A DNA stretch of 64,000 nucleotides, from contig NZ_CP108784.1 of the NCBI RefSeq assembly GCF_045207655.1, positions 1 to 64,000 on the forward strand, given 5' to 3'. The position numbers and the translations under genes are program-made. How positions within the stretch are numbered: position 1 is the first letter of the stretch; each line of letters opens with the position of its first letter. Below, piece after piece: positions 26,222 to 35,450 of this stretch. Under the pieces are notes generated by a model. That model was not told where the DNA came from. It was given only the letters and a program-made list of their open reading frames with translations, and searched no databases. This DNA comes from Embleya sp045207655. Its GTDB lineage: Bacteria > Actinomycetota > Actinomycetes > Streptomycetales > Streptomycetaceae.

Positions 26222-27787
26222 GTGCACGACTGGTCACTGACCGAGTACGTTGCGCCGGTGATGCGGAGATCTGGCTGGACGGTGCACTACACCAGCCGCG
26301 ACGTCGACCGGCCTGCTACTGGGCCGCCCTGGCTGCATGACCTGCCCGATGACCTGATGCCGTGGCTCGACGAGGTCGGCCTGCCGGACGGACTGCCGTT
26401 CCTGCTGTCGCCTCGATTCGAGTACGACGTGGTACTCAACTCGTACTTCCATCGAGTGGATTTGATCGACGCGCCGTGGAACAGCAACGCCAACCGGGCC
26501 CGTGCGCTTGCGGGTTACCTGAGCTTCCTGCACTGCGCCCGCGGCGGGAAAACGTGGCGACAGGCCACCGAGGCCGATCACCTGGCGTTTCATCAATGGC
26601 GGCGCCGCGATCCGTCCGGGCCCCGGGTGGCAGGCGGCACCTGGAGCCAGGAGGTCGCACACGTCAACCAGTTCTTCGAGTGGGCGGTACGGCAGAACCA
26701 ACTCGGCGCCGTCCCGATCCCGCATCGCTCACGACGGCCCACGCCGCTGGGTACGTTCGCGGGTACGCCGAGAACCCGCACGGAGGAGACGGTCCCGGCG
26801 ACCTACGCACATGACGAGGGCGGCGAGCGGATCGAATGGCTCCCGCCGGCTTCCTACCGGCTCTGGCGGGACGTCGGCCTGCGCGGATATGGGGCTGATG
26901 GCCTGCCTACGGGCCGGTTCAAGGGCCGCTGGTCGGCGAGGAACGCAACGTTCACGGATCTCATGGTCCGCACCGGCATGCGGCTGTCCGAGCAGTCCCA
27001 CCTGACCACGATGGAGATGCCAGTCCGGGTCGGTCTGGGCGGCTACCAGCGGTTTTGGCTGCCGGGAGCCATCGCGAAGTACTTCTCCGCCCGCTGGATC
27101 TACGCTCCACACAGCGTGGTGCGCGACCTGGCGGCCTACGCGGAACTGGACCGCGCGGAGGTGGTCGAGGACGCCCGCGCGGCCGGCCGCTACCGGCGGT
27201 GGCGCCGCCCGCTGGTGATTGATGATCCGTCACGTCCTCAGCTGGTGCGGGTGACCGGCGTCGGCACCCGCCGGGTGGTGAACCTGCGCGAACTCAAGCC
27301 GGTGGAACGGCGCCGAGTGCTGGTGGAGACGTCGGAGGGCCTGGAACCGGCGTTGTTCTGGCTCGGGGAGGACGGGCAGCCCCTGGCCGTGTCGACTTGG
27401 AAGAGCATCTTCGCCGGCGCCAACGACCGCTGCAGGGAACAACGGGTCGCGCTGTCGTGCCATGCCCACCTTCTGCGGCACGGTTTTGCCGTGGTGACCT
27501 TGGAACAGCTCCAGCGCGGCCACATCGCGGCCCTGGCCGAGCTCAACGAGGCCCAACGCGGCCACTACACCCGCATCTTCGGCGACCCGCTCGACTGGGT
27601 CCGCCGCAGACTCGGCCACCGGTCGGTCCTCACCACGGCTGTTTATCTGCATGCCCTGCAGGAGCTGGAGATGGAGACGCGGATGGCCCTGGTCCCCGAT
27701 ACCTGGGAAGACCCGCGCGACACCCCGCTCCAGCGGATCGGTGAGGACACCCCGCCGCCCGCCGATGTGATGGAGGCCGCCGGATGA
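26222..27787 (+). CDS. tyrosine recombinase 1 of the trio
   Basis: 521 residues if started at GTG 26222; ATG 26261 is an alternative. The N-terminal SAM-like domain (NRARALAGYLSFLHCARGG) is followed by the catalytic domain with Arg254 (TGMRLSEQ), H416-LL-R419, His466 in RRRLGHRSVLTT and the nucleophile Tyr475 (VYLHAL). All expected residues are present, so it should be active. It is comparable to TnpA of Tn554. The stop overlaps the next ATG. Confidence 0.88.
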   Translation: MHDWSLTEYVAPVMRRSGWTVHYTSRDVDRPATGPPWLHDLPDDLMPWLDEVGLPDGLPFLLSPRFEYDVVLNSYFHRVDLIDAPWNSNANRARALAGYLSFLHCARGGKTWRQATEADHLAFHQWRRRDPSGPRVAGGTWSQEVAHVNQFFEWAVRQNQLGAVPIPHRSRRPTPLGTFAGTPRTRTEETVPATYAHDEGGERIEWLPPASYRLWRDVGLRGYGADGLPTGRFKGRWSARNATFTDLMVRTGMRLSEQSHLTTMEMPVRVGLGGYQRFWLPGAIAKYFSARWIYAPHSVVRDLAAYAELDRAEVVEDARAAGRYRRWRRPLVIDDPSRPQLVRVTGVGTRRVVNLRELKPVERRRVLVETSEGLEPALFWLGEDGQPLAVSTWKSIFAGANDRCREQRVALSCHAHLLRHGFAVVTLEQLQRGHIAALAELNEAQRGHYTRIFGDPLDWVRRRLGHRSVLTTAVYLHALQELEMETRMALVPDTWEDPRDTPLQRIGEDTPPPADVMEAAG

Positions 27788-29718
27788 GCCGGCAAGGACG
27801 CGGCAGCACCGGCCCCGGACGCACCGCCGCGATGCCGTCCCACGACTACGAACCGGCCGCCGATGTCCAGGACTTGGACGACGGGCGGCTGGTGGTGGCC
27901 TTCCACGGCGATGACGGACGCCGCAGGCTCTTCGATGTCTCCGCACTCCCGCTGCCGGGCTGGCACACGGCCCTGGCCGCGGCGGTCGCTGAGCGGACCG
28001 GCCCCGGCGGTGGGCTGCGCACGTTCGCCGCGGCGACCACCGGCTGGGGGTCCCTGGGCCGACTGGTGCGGTTCCTCGGAACGCTGCCGCGCCCTCCGGC
28101 TACTCCCGGCCACCTCACCCCCGCCCACCTGGACGCCTTTCACACCCACCGGGCCCGGACCGCGCCGACCGCGGCCCTGCGGGAGTTGGGCGAGGCCCGG
28201 ATGCTGTTCACCTCATCCGCGCTGCGCGAGAAGGTCTCGGCCGAGGTCCTCGACCACGTCCAGCGGCGCCTGCCGGCGCCCCGGGACGCCGAGGCCCCAG
28301 CGGGAGTCGGCAGGAAGCGGGGGACCACCGGGTTCTCGGACGGGGAACTGGCTCGCCTGCTGGCCGCGTTGCGATCGGACACCGCCAAGATCCGCGACCG
28401 GATCCGGGCGGGCGAAGACCTGCTGTGTCGCTACCGAGGCGACCCGTCGGCCCTGGACGACAAGAACCGGGAGACGGGCCGCCTGCTGGAACAGATGGCC
28501 GCCACGGGGCAGGTCCCCATACCGCCTGGCACGCGCAACCCGCTCTCCCCCGAGCGCCTGGAGCTGGCGGGGAAGCTTTTCCTGACGCTCAAAGACCTGC
28601 CGCCGCTGATGATGCTCGCGGCGGCACTGAGTGAGCGCAACGGCGAGACGGTCAAGGAACTACCGGTCCGCCACCGAGTGTTGGAGGACCGGGCGGTCGA
28701 GTTGGTCATCGTCAAGCGGCGCCGGGGTGCACGACGCTGGTTCGAGACCGTGACCTGGGAGATCGGGGCACCGGGACGCGAGCTGCACACCCCGGGAGGC
28801 TTCTACCTCCTGCTTCTGGAACTGACGACCCGCAGCCGCGAGCGATGCGGATCGCCGCTGCTGTGGTGCCTGTGGCGCAACGGGCACAGCGCCAGACTCA
28901 AGACCGCCGACGCCGACCACGTCGCACCGTTTGAGAACTCGCTGAGCTGCACCTCGCTGCTGCCCACCGTCTGGGCAGCGAACCGATCTCGTCCGCTGCT
29001 GGCCGATCCGCAGCCGGACTCCACCGGTTCGGGCGGCATGTCCGCGGGCCTGCCGCTGCAGGTGAGCTTCAACCGGATCAAGACCAGCATGGAGGTGCGA
29101 CGCACGAAGCGGATGGGCGGCCACCTGCCATCGGCCGCGAAGTCCAACACCATGCAGGTGTTGTTCCGCAACTACCTCAGCAGCGACCCCGTCATCACCT
29201 CCTGGGCCGAGGAGGTTCTCGGCGAGGCCCTCGTCGATGCCGAACAGGCCGCCCGCCGAGCCCACGACCAGGCGGCGCGGGCCGCCGGAGGAGGCCCGCG
29301 CGTCCTGCCCGGCCCGGGCGACGCCGAAGCTCTGGCCAAGAGCGGTCTCGACGCGGACACCGCCCGGCGGACCGCAGAGGGCCATCTCGACACAGGGTGG
29401 ACGGCCTGCGCCGACCACGACCGGCACCCGCTCACCCAACAGCGGTGCCAGGTCACCTTCCTGGACTGCTTCCACTGCGGGAACTGCCTGGTCACCCGGG
29501 ACCACCTGCCCCGTCTCCTCGGCCTGTTCGACGCCCTGGGCCGGCGCCGCCGCGCGCTGTCCGACGAGGTGTGGTGGCAGCGCTACGGCCCGGCCTGGGT
29601 CGCCATCCGTCAGGACATCCTCACCAAGTTCACCCCCGCCGAACTCCAGCAGGCCCGGGCCGAGCAGCCGCACGACGCGCTGCTCGACCTGGTCGAAAAC
29701 CCCTGGGAACTGCCGTGA
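27784..29718 (+). CDS. tyrosine recombinase 2 of the trio, divergent
   Basis: 644 residues. An N-terminal helical domain (FAAATTGWGSLGRLVRFLGT) precedes a divergent catalytic region with ALSERNGETVKELPV (first Arg box) and VSFNRIKTSMEVRRTKRMGG. A cysteine/histidine cluster near residues 543-570 (CADHDRHP, RCQVTFLDCFHCGNCLV) probably binds zinc. Divergent middle members of trio elements are normal. Coupled on both sides by 4-bp overlaps. Confidence 0.8.
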   Translation: MSRQGRGSTGPGRTAAMPSHDYEPAADVQDLDDGRLVVAFHGDDGRRRLFDVSALPLPGWHTALAAAVAERTGPGGGLRTFAAATTGWGSLGRLVRFLGTLPRPPATPGHLTPAHLDAFHTHRARTAPTAALRELGEARMLFTSSALREKVSAEVLDHVQRRLPAPRDAEAPAGVGRKRGTTGFSDGELARLLAALRSDTAKIRDRIRAGEDLLCRYRGDPSALDDKNRETGRLLEQMAATGQVPIPPGTRNPLSPERLELAGKLFLTLKDLPPLMMLAAALSERNGETVKELPVRHRVLEDRAVELVIVKRRRGARRWFETVTWEIGAPGRELHTPGGFYLLLLELTTRSRERCGSPLLWCLWRNGHSARLKTADADHVAPFENSLSCTSLLPTVWAANRSRPLLADPQPDSTGSGGMSAGLPLQVSFNRIKTSMEVRRTKRMGGHLPSAAKSNTMQVLFRNYLSSDPVITSWAEEVLGEALVDAEQAARRAHDQAARAAGGGPRVLPGPGDAEALAKSGLDADTARRTAEGHLDTGWTACADHDRHPLTQQRCQVTFLDCFHCGNCLVTRDHLPRLLGLFDALGRRRRALSDEVWWQRYGPAWVAIRQDILTKFTPAELQQARAEQPHDALLDLVENPWELP

Positions 29719-31805
29719 CCACCGCCCTGCGAACCCTGCCCGGTCCGGGCCTGCTCCCTCGGTCCCGGACCGACACCACGGATCCGTACGTCTTCCACGG
29801 CCGACGCCTGCGCGAGGGCTGTCGGCTCGAAGACACCTCGCGGTTCAGCGACGACATCTGGAACCTGGCCCCGGCGATGCTCAAGAAACACGAGCGCCGG
29901 TTCATCCTCGACTTCACCCTGATTCCCGTCAGCCACCGACGGGTTGGCAGGGAGCTCTGTTACGCGATGCTGTCCGGGAGCGTCCCGGCGGGTGAGGACC
30001 GGCCGGCGGTCGGCACCATCCGCACCGCCTTCACCGAGTACATTCGGTTCCTGCGCTGGGCAGCCGCCCGCGACCTCCCGCTGGACACCTTGACGGGCCG
30101 CGATCTGGAAGACTTCCAGCGCTTCCTCATGCGGTCTCTGCCTGCCGTCGGCGCCCGGCAAGGAGCTCGGGCGGGAGTGCGCAAGTTCTGGCTCTGGCGC
30201 GCTTCCCTGCCCTCGGGCGCCTTGCGGTTCGACCCGCGGCACTTCGACGGATGGGGTGAGGCGACCGGCCAGGGCGCCTACGAGAACGCCACCGCACGGA
30301 TTCCCGAAGAGGTCCTCGGCCCGCTGTTCGTCTGGGCGATGCGGTTCATCGACTCGTTCTCCGCCGACATCCTCGCCGCGGACCGCACATGGCGGGCCCC
30401 ACTCCCGGCCGCCGCCGAGCCGCACACCTACGGCGATCTGCCCGTTCTCCTGCGGGCCTGGCTGGACGAGTACATCGCCGCGGGCCGGCCTCTTCCCGCC
30501 TGGCGCGGCAAGACCAGCACCACGGCGATCGCGAACGCCCTCGGTCGCAACCGGATCTCCCTCGCCCGCTACCGGCACATGATCGACGGGGCCGCAGCCC
30601 TGGTCGGGACCGCCCCCCAGAGGATCAGCGACCAGCCGATCCGCAGCCGTCTCGACGGCGAGCCGTGGATCGAGGCGATCCTGGCGGACCACACCGAACG
30701 CGACGGCCTCGCCGCCCTGGCCCGCATGCTGCAGGACGCCTGCTACCTGGTCCTGTCCTTCCTCTCGGGCGCCCGCGACAGCGAAATCAAGCACCTCAAG
30801 CGCGGCGGCCTGACCATCGAGCGCGACGCGAACGGGACGCCCTACCGCTGGAAGATGCACAGCCTCGCCTTCAAGGCCGAGGACGACCCCGCCGGCGTCC
30901 CGGCCGTCTGGAACATCGGAGAACCCGCCGCCCGCGCGATCAGGATCCTGGAGCAACTCCAGCCTGATGAAAGCGATTTCCTCTTCGCCCGGCTCCAGCA
31001 CAGCCCCGGAGTCAAGGCCGACGCAGTCAGTCAAGTGCTGACCAGCGGGGCCACCAATGCCCGCCTCAACACCTTCGCCGTCTGGATCAACGATTACTGC
31101 GAGCGCACCGGCCGAACCGATGGCATCCCCGACATCGACGGACGGACCTGGCACCTGAAAAACAGCCAGTTCAGAAGGACATTGGCCTGGTTCATCGCCC
31201 GCCGTCCCGGCGGCGTCATCGCCGGGGCACTCGCCTACCGGCACCACTGCATCCAAGTCTTCGAAGGCTACGCGGGCACCAGCGAATCCGGCTTCCGAGC
31301 CGAGGTCGAGAGCGAGCAGGCCCTCGCCCGCGGCGAACACCTCATGGCAGCGATCGACGCCCACGAGCACACCGAGCTCACCGGACCTGCCGCCGAGGAA
31401 GCCGCCCGCCGTCTGGAGGCGTTCGGCGCACGGGCCCGCTTCCAGGGCAAGGTCGTTCTCGACGACAACCGGCTGAGGCGACTCATGGCCAAGCACGACC
31501 CGGCCGTCTACCCCGGCGAGTACATCACCTGCGTCCACGACTATGCCAAGGCCCTCTGCGAACGCGCCCGCCGGGGACGAACCGAGGGGCTGCCCGACCA
31601 CGGCGGCTGCAAGCCCTTGGCCTGCCGCAACGTCGCGCTCACCCCGGAGAACGCCGCAGCCTGGCAGCGCGAGGTCGACCGCATCACCCGCCGCTTGGCC
31701 TCCCGGCCCACGCTGCCGCCGCTGCTGCGGCACCGGCTGGAGTCCCGTCGCGCGGAGATCACCACGTTCCTCCTGGAGAACACCACCGTTCCGGAGTCCG
31801 CATGA
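29715..31805 (+). CDS. tyrosine recombinase 3 of the trio
   Basis: 696 residues from a GTG overlapping the previous stop. N-terminal DNA-binding helices (IRTAFTEYIRFLRWAAARDL), then the catalytic part with Arg354 in LSGARDSEIKHL, HLKNSQFRRTLAWFIARRPG and a candidate nucleophile in QVFEGYAGTS. The C-terminal tail carries CVHDYAKALC and GGCKPLACRNVAL, a Cys-rich segment seen in this subgroup. Probably acts in a complex with the other two recombinases during excision and integration. Confidence 0.82.
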   Translation: MTTALRTLPGPGLLPRSRTDTTDPYVFHGRRLREGCRLEDTSRFSDDIWNLAPAMLKKHERRFILDFTLIPVSHRRVGRELCYAMLSGSVPAGEDRPAVGTIRTAFTEYIRFLRWAAARDLPLDTLTGRDLEDFQRFLMRSLPAVGARQGARAGVRKFWLWRASLPSGALRFDPRHFDGWGEATGQGAYENATARIPEEVLGPLFVWAMRFIDSFSADILAADRTWRAPLPAAAEPHTYGDLPVLLRAWLDEYIAAGRPLPAWRGKTSTTAIANALGRNRISLARYRHMIDGAAALVGTAPQRISDQPIRSRLDGEPWIEAILADHTERDGLAALARMLQDACYLVLSFLSGARDSEIKHLKRGGLTIERDANGTPYRWKMHSLAFKAEDDPAGVPAVWNIGEPAARAIRILEQLQPDESDFLFARLQHSPGVKADAVSQVLTSGATNARLNTFAVWINDYCERTGRTDGIPDIDGRTWHLKNSQFRRTLAWFIARRPGGVIAGALAYRHHCIQVFEGYAGTSESGFRAEVESEQALARGEHLMAAIDAHEHTELTGPAAEEAARRLEAFGARARFQGKVVLDDNRLRRLMAKHDPAVYPGEYITCVHDYAKALCERARRGRTEGLPDHGGCKPLACRNVALTPENAAAWQREVDRITRRLASRPTLPPLLRHRLESRRAEITTFLLENTTVPESA

Positions 31806-32218
31806 GCCGTTCTGCCGACGTCCCCTCCGAGGCTCGCGCCCGCCGCGTCATGGACCAGTACATGACGGAGTGCCAGGACAACGGCACCAGGCCGAGCGTC
31901 CTCACCCTGGCCACGAAGCTCGGCCTGAGCAACACCACATTCCGGCGGCACTTCCCCGACCTGGCCCAAGAGATCTCCACCATCCGCTCGAACCCTGAAG
32001 CCGCCGCCGCGGCAAAGAAGCATCCGAGCCCTTACGAGATCCTCGCCGCCAGGAACGCCAAGCTCCGCCGGACGAACCGGTCACTGACCGAGAACCTCCG
32101 CTTCGCGGCGGCCCAGATCCAGCACCTGGCCGTGGACAACGCCCGCTTACGCGAGGCCCTGGAAAACAGCAGCAAGGTCACTCGCATCGATCAACCTCAC
32201 CGAGAACGCCCGGCCTGA
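31802..32218 (+). CDS. small helix-turn-helix / coiled-coil partner (TnpC-like, DUF6262-type)
   Basis: 138 residues. A helix-turn-helix-like segment (RPSVLTLATKLGLSNTTFRR, about residues 29-48) is followed by a predicted coiled coil (NAKLRRTNRSLTENLRFAAA, IQHLAVDNARLREALEN). The size and position after recombinase genes fit the TnpC role in Tn554-like elements. Last gene of the operon; about 60 bp further the tnsB sequence resumes. Confidence 0.72.
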   Translation: MSRSADVPSEARARRVMDQYMTECQDNGTRPSVLTLATKLGLSNTTFRRHFPDLAQEISTIRSNPEAAAAAKKHPSPYEILAARNAKLRRTNRSLTENLRFAAAQIQHLAVDNARLREALENSSKVTRIDQPHRERPA

Positions 32219-32278
32219 TCCTTCCGGCACCACCGTGGTCATCTCCAGGTCCTCAATGGTCAACGGTCAGTCGAAAAC

Positions 32279-33559
32279 TACCGCCACAAGATCGCCGTCG
32301 ACGTCGCCACCCGGGCCATCCTGGCGGCGGTGCTGTGTCCGGGCGGGACGCAGGCGGTGGACGCGGCGCTGTTGCTCGCGGAGATGGCCGTCCCGCACCC
32401 GGCCCGGCCCACCTGGCCCGACGCGCTGCGTTTCGCCCACGCCCGGCTGCTCTCGCGCGATCGGCTGATGACGCTGGACGAACGCCTCGAAGGCGCGGCG
32501 GCGCGGCCGGTCGTGGTTCCGGAGACGATCGTCGTGGACCGGGGGAAGGTTTTCGTGTCGGGGGCGTTCGCCGCGGCCTGTGAGACGTTGGCAATCAGCG
32601 TGCAGCCGGCTCCGCCGTTCGCGCCGACGGCGAAGGGCATCGTGGAGCGCACCTTCGGGTCGATCAACTCCCTGTTCTGCCAACACCTTCCGGGATACAC
32701 CGGCCCCGACGTCACCCGACGCGGCAGAGACGCCGAGCGTGAGGCGTGTTTCGGTGTCGCCCAGTTGCAGGACCTGCTCGACGAATGGCTCGTGCACTGG
32801 CACCACCGCCCCCACGAAGGGCTGCGACATCCGGTGATGCCCAGGGTCGCGCTGACACCGAACCAGATGTGGGCCGCGCTCGTCGCGGTCGCCGGATATG
32901 TGCCGGTACCGCTGACCGGCGGCGACTACCTCGAACTGTTGCCGGTGCGATGGCAGGCCGTCACCGAACGCGGGATCCGCATCGACCACCGCACCTACGA
33001 CCACGAGGCCCTGGGCCCGTACCGGGGTCAGTCCTCCGGGATCGCCGTCCGAGGCGGGAAGTGGGAGGTCCACCACAACCCCCACGACGGCCGCCAGGTG
33101 TGGATCCGCCTGCCCGACGGCGAGTTGACGGAGATCCCCTGGATCCACCGCGACCACGCCCACCACCCGTTCGACGAACGCACCTGGCAATACCTGCGTG
33201 CCACCGCCGGCCCCCACACCGACGCCGACATCCACGAAGCGAACCTCGCGCAAGCCCTCGACCAGCTCATGCGCCGCGCCCGCACCGGCCAGGCCACCCG
33301 CACCGAACAACGCCTCCTCGCCCGCGGCACACCCACCCGGATTCCCCCGCCGGCGCGCTCCGTGCACGAAGGGCGGGAGCAGGACCTCGGCGACACCGTC
33401 CCGGGAAAAGGCGGGGACAGCCTCGACGAACTCGACGACGGCCTCGACGAGTCACCGCTCCCGGGGTCGGACGCCGGCGAAGACGACCCCGACTCCCCCG
33501 CCCCGCCGTACACGGGGCTCGGTCTCTACGACGCACACGAGGAGGCCCTGAAATGGTGA
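32279..33559 (+). pseudogene. TnsB/TniA-like transposase, C-terminal part
   Basis: The frame resumes at RHKIAVDVATRAILAAVL and carries the second and third catalytic residues (ETIVVDRGKVF and GIVERTFGSIN), a Mu-C domain (LLPVRWQAVTERGIRIDHRT, IPWIHRDHAHHPF) and an acidic tail (SLDELDDGLDESPLPGSDAG) likely to contact TnsC. It ends in a 7-bp overlap with the tnsC ATG. An internal GTG or ATG could allow a truncated product; it would lack the first Asp. Confidence 0.78.
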
Positions 33560-34608
33560 GCCCCGGTGCGCGATCGGGCGACGACACGTGGGCACACATC
33601 CATGCGGACCCGACGGAACAGTCCCGGCCGGTGACCACCTGGCAGGGCTGGCAGAACTTCGTCGCCGCAGCGCCCCCGGCGCCACCCGAGCCCGGCGCGC
33701 CACCACGCGGTCGGGAAGAACGCCTGGCCTACCACTCCGCGTTCGTGACCATCCGCACCCCGGCCATCGACACCCTCGCCACCAGCGTGCGCACCCTGAT
33801 GATCCTGGGCCGCCACCAACAGACCACCGCCCGGCCGGCGTTGATCGTCACCGGCCCCGCCGCGGCCGGGAAGACCACCGCCCTGCTCCACGTCGGACGC
33901 GCCTGCCACCTCGCGGAGGCCACCCGACGCGGCGGGAGGGCTGAGGGCCGGGTGGCGGTGGCGTACGTCCTCGTGCCGCCAGGCGCGACCGCGAAGGCGC
34001 TGGCCGCCGAGTTCGCCCGCTACCTCGGCATCCCCGTCACGACCCGAATGACGCAGGCACAGATCACCGAAGCCGTCTGTCACACCTACAACCGGGCCGG
34101 TGTCCGCCTGGTCCTCATCGACGAGATCCACCGCCTCAACCCCCGCACCACCACCGGCGCCGAGACCGCCGACCTGCTCAAAGACCTCACCGAACGCATC
34201 GGCGCGATGTTCGTGTACGCGGGCATCGACGTGGCCGCCACACCGTTGTTCGCGGGTGTACGCGGGGCGCAACTCGCCGGACGGGCCTCGCTGGTCGAGT
34301 GCGGGGCGTTCCCCGCGCGGTTGGGGAAACGCGAACCGTTCACGGAGTTGATCGCCGGCGTGGAAACCGCGCTCGACCTGAACGCACACCGCGCCGGGAC
34401 ACTCCCCCGCCTCGCGCCCTATCTCCACCAACGCACCGCCGGACGGATCGGCAGCCTCACCCGCCTGATCCGCCAAGCCGCGATCACCGCGATCGACGAC
34501 GGCACCGAACGCATCACCAAAACCAGCCTCGACAACATCCGCCTGGACCACCTCGCCGAAACCCGGCACCGCCCCGGCACCACCAAGTCCCGCACATCCG
34601 GTCCGTAG
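33553..34608 (+). CDS. TnsC/TniB-like AAA ATPase
   Basis: 351 residues. Walker A GPAAAGKT (101-108), Walker B RLVLIDEIHRL (about 184-194), and the arginine-rich C-terminal helix region (RTAGRIGSLTRLIRQAAITA) typical of TnsC/TniB. The N-terminal 60 residues (TWQGWQNFVAAAPPAPPEPG) are a flexible arm. It links TnsB to the target selector. Its last codons have a ghost copy at 59105-59170 (AIDDGTER.TKTSLD), which shows that related elements once existed elsewhere in the window. Confidence 0.85.
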   Translation: MVSPGARSGDDTWAHIHADPTEQSRPVTTWQGWQNFVAAAPPAPPEPGAPPRGREERLAYHSAFVTIRTPAIDTLATSVRTLMILGRHQQTTARPALIVTGPAAAGKTTALLHVGRACHLAEATRRGGRAEGRVAVAYVLVPPGATAKALAAEFARYLGIPVTTRMTQAQITEAVCHTYNRAGVRLVLIDEIHRLNPRTTTGAETADLLKDLTERIGAMFVYAGIDVAATPLFAGVRGAQLAGRASLVECGAFPARLGKREPFTELIAGVETALDLNAHRAGTLPRLAPYLHQRTAGRIGSLTRLIRQAAITAIDDGTERITKTSLDNIRLDHLAETRHRPGTTKSRTSGP

Positions 34609-34703
34609 GCCATCCCGACCCTGCGAGCAGGCCAAAGCCCGTGACCAACACAAACACGGTCCGGGCCTTTAGGCGTACAAGGCTATGTGCAACAACCCGC
34701 GCG

Positions 34704-34840
34704 TTCTCAACGAAACTGCGACATCCCCAGGCCAGACCCCTCACGGCCCTCGCCCGGACAGCCGCAAACCGTTCTCAACCAACCTGCAACACCCCAGCTC
34801 ACACCACCACCCACACACCAACCACCACTGCGAAATCACA
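34704..34840 (+). repeat. Tn7-like right end: two motif repeats and terminus
   Basis: Repeats at 34704-34734 (TTCTCAACGAAACTGCGACA, then TCCCCAGGCCA) and 34772-34801 (TTCTCAACCAACCTGCAACA, then CCCCAGCTCA). The end is placed at ..GCGAAATCACA (34840) because the neighbouring minus-strand protein frame loses homology there and because Tn7-type ends start TGT. Five bases beyond (CCGAG) would be the target duplication. Confidence 0.65.
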
Positions 34841-35085
34841 CCGAGACCGGGGCTGTAGAAGCCGGTCGCCATCTTGACGGTGAAGTCGGCGGTCTCGGTG
34901 ATCCGGCCGGCTTTCACCGGACAGTCCCCGCCTGCTTCGGGGAAGTCCATGTGCAGGGGCGGCGGGACGCCGGCGCGCCCTTCGGCGTGGGCGATGAGAG
35001 CGTCACGGACGCTCTCCAGGACGATCTCGGGGGTGGCGGCCGTCGCGATGGCGGCCAGGTCGAAGACGGGCAGAGCGGTCGTCAT
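34841..35085 (-). pseudogene. ornithine cyclodeaminase/mu-crystallin-like, N-terminal fragment
   Basis: MTTALPVFDLAAIATAATPE..IVLESVRDALIAHAEGRAGV, PPPLHMDFPEAGGDCPVKAG, FTVKMATGFYSPGLG is the usual N-terminal pattern of this NAD-dependent family (lysine of VKxG and KxATGF). The frame then runs into transposon sequence at 34840, removing roughly three quarters of the protein. Its ATG overlaps the stop of the aminotransferase fragment, so both were in one operon. Confidence 0.72.
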
Positions 35086-35450
35086 CGGCGTGTCCGCACG
35101 GTCTCGACGGCCTGGTGGCTCGGGGTCACCACCGCCGCGTGGTCCCCGGCGTCGGGCAGGACATTCATCGCCGGGTAGAGGGCTTCCTCGGCTCCCGCGA
35201 AGCAGATCACCTCGTCCGCGCCGGCGTTCTCGTACGTCTGGGCGATCACCTCACGCAGGGCCGGATCGCCGAAGGTGTCCATGTAACCGATGGGCTGGTT
35301 CTCGAAGGCCACCCGGGCCTTGTCGTCGGCCGGCGAGAGGAGCTCGCCCAGCGTCATGGTCCGGACGTCGGAGGCGGTCGGATGGTGGCGGGCGGCGAAC
35401 TCCCAGGGGGAGAAGTACGTTTCCGGACGGAAGTCGGGCAGCCGGGCCAT
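35082..35450 (-). pseudogene. class I/II aminotransferase, truncated by internal deletion
   Basis: 122 residues: LPDFRPETYFSPWEFAARHH, DTFGDPALREVIAQTYENAG, EVICFAGAEEALYPAMNVLP, DHAAVVTPSHQAVETV. This is the N-terminal part of a PLP-dependent aminotransferase, but the lysine-containing core is missing. The frame ends RTRR-stop, with the normal-looking ATGA coupling to the next gene, so the deletion seems to have joined the N-terminal part to the original last codons. Non-functional. Confidence 0.72.

Larger units (their letters stand above)
26210..32278 (+). mobile_element. Tn554-like element: three tyrosine recombinases plus small partner
   Basis: Four genes joined by ATGA, GTGA and ATGA overlaps occupy nearly the whole 6.07 kb. 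The flanks are the two halves of one tnsB gene, which places both ends to within a few tens of bases. The layout matches Tn554/recombinase-trio elements, which move without typical inverted repeats. Exact ends and target duplication were not determined. Confidence 0.75.
23274..34840 (+). mobile_element. Tn7-like transposon tniQ-tnsA-tnsB-tnsC with right end at 34840
   Basis: Four co-oriented genes encode TniQ, TnsA-like, TnsB-like and TnsC-like proteins, followed by an end with two 31-bp motif repeats and a terminal ..ATCACA (5'-TGTGAT on the other strand), as expected for Tn7-type ends that begin with TGT. The right end interrupts a chromosomal gene at 34840. The left end was not found; the helicase at 20537-22975 may lie inside the element. 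tnsB is interrupted by a second transposon. Confidence 0.7.

Noticed and set aside
26227..32273. CGACTG...CAGTCG inverted words near both ends of the recombinase trio element
   Set aside because: Only short imperfect pairing, and the left copy would fall inside the favoured reading frame; Tn554-like elements normally lack inverted repeats.
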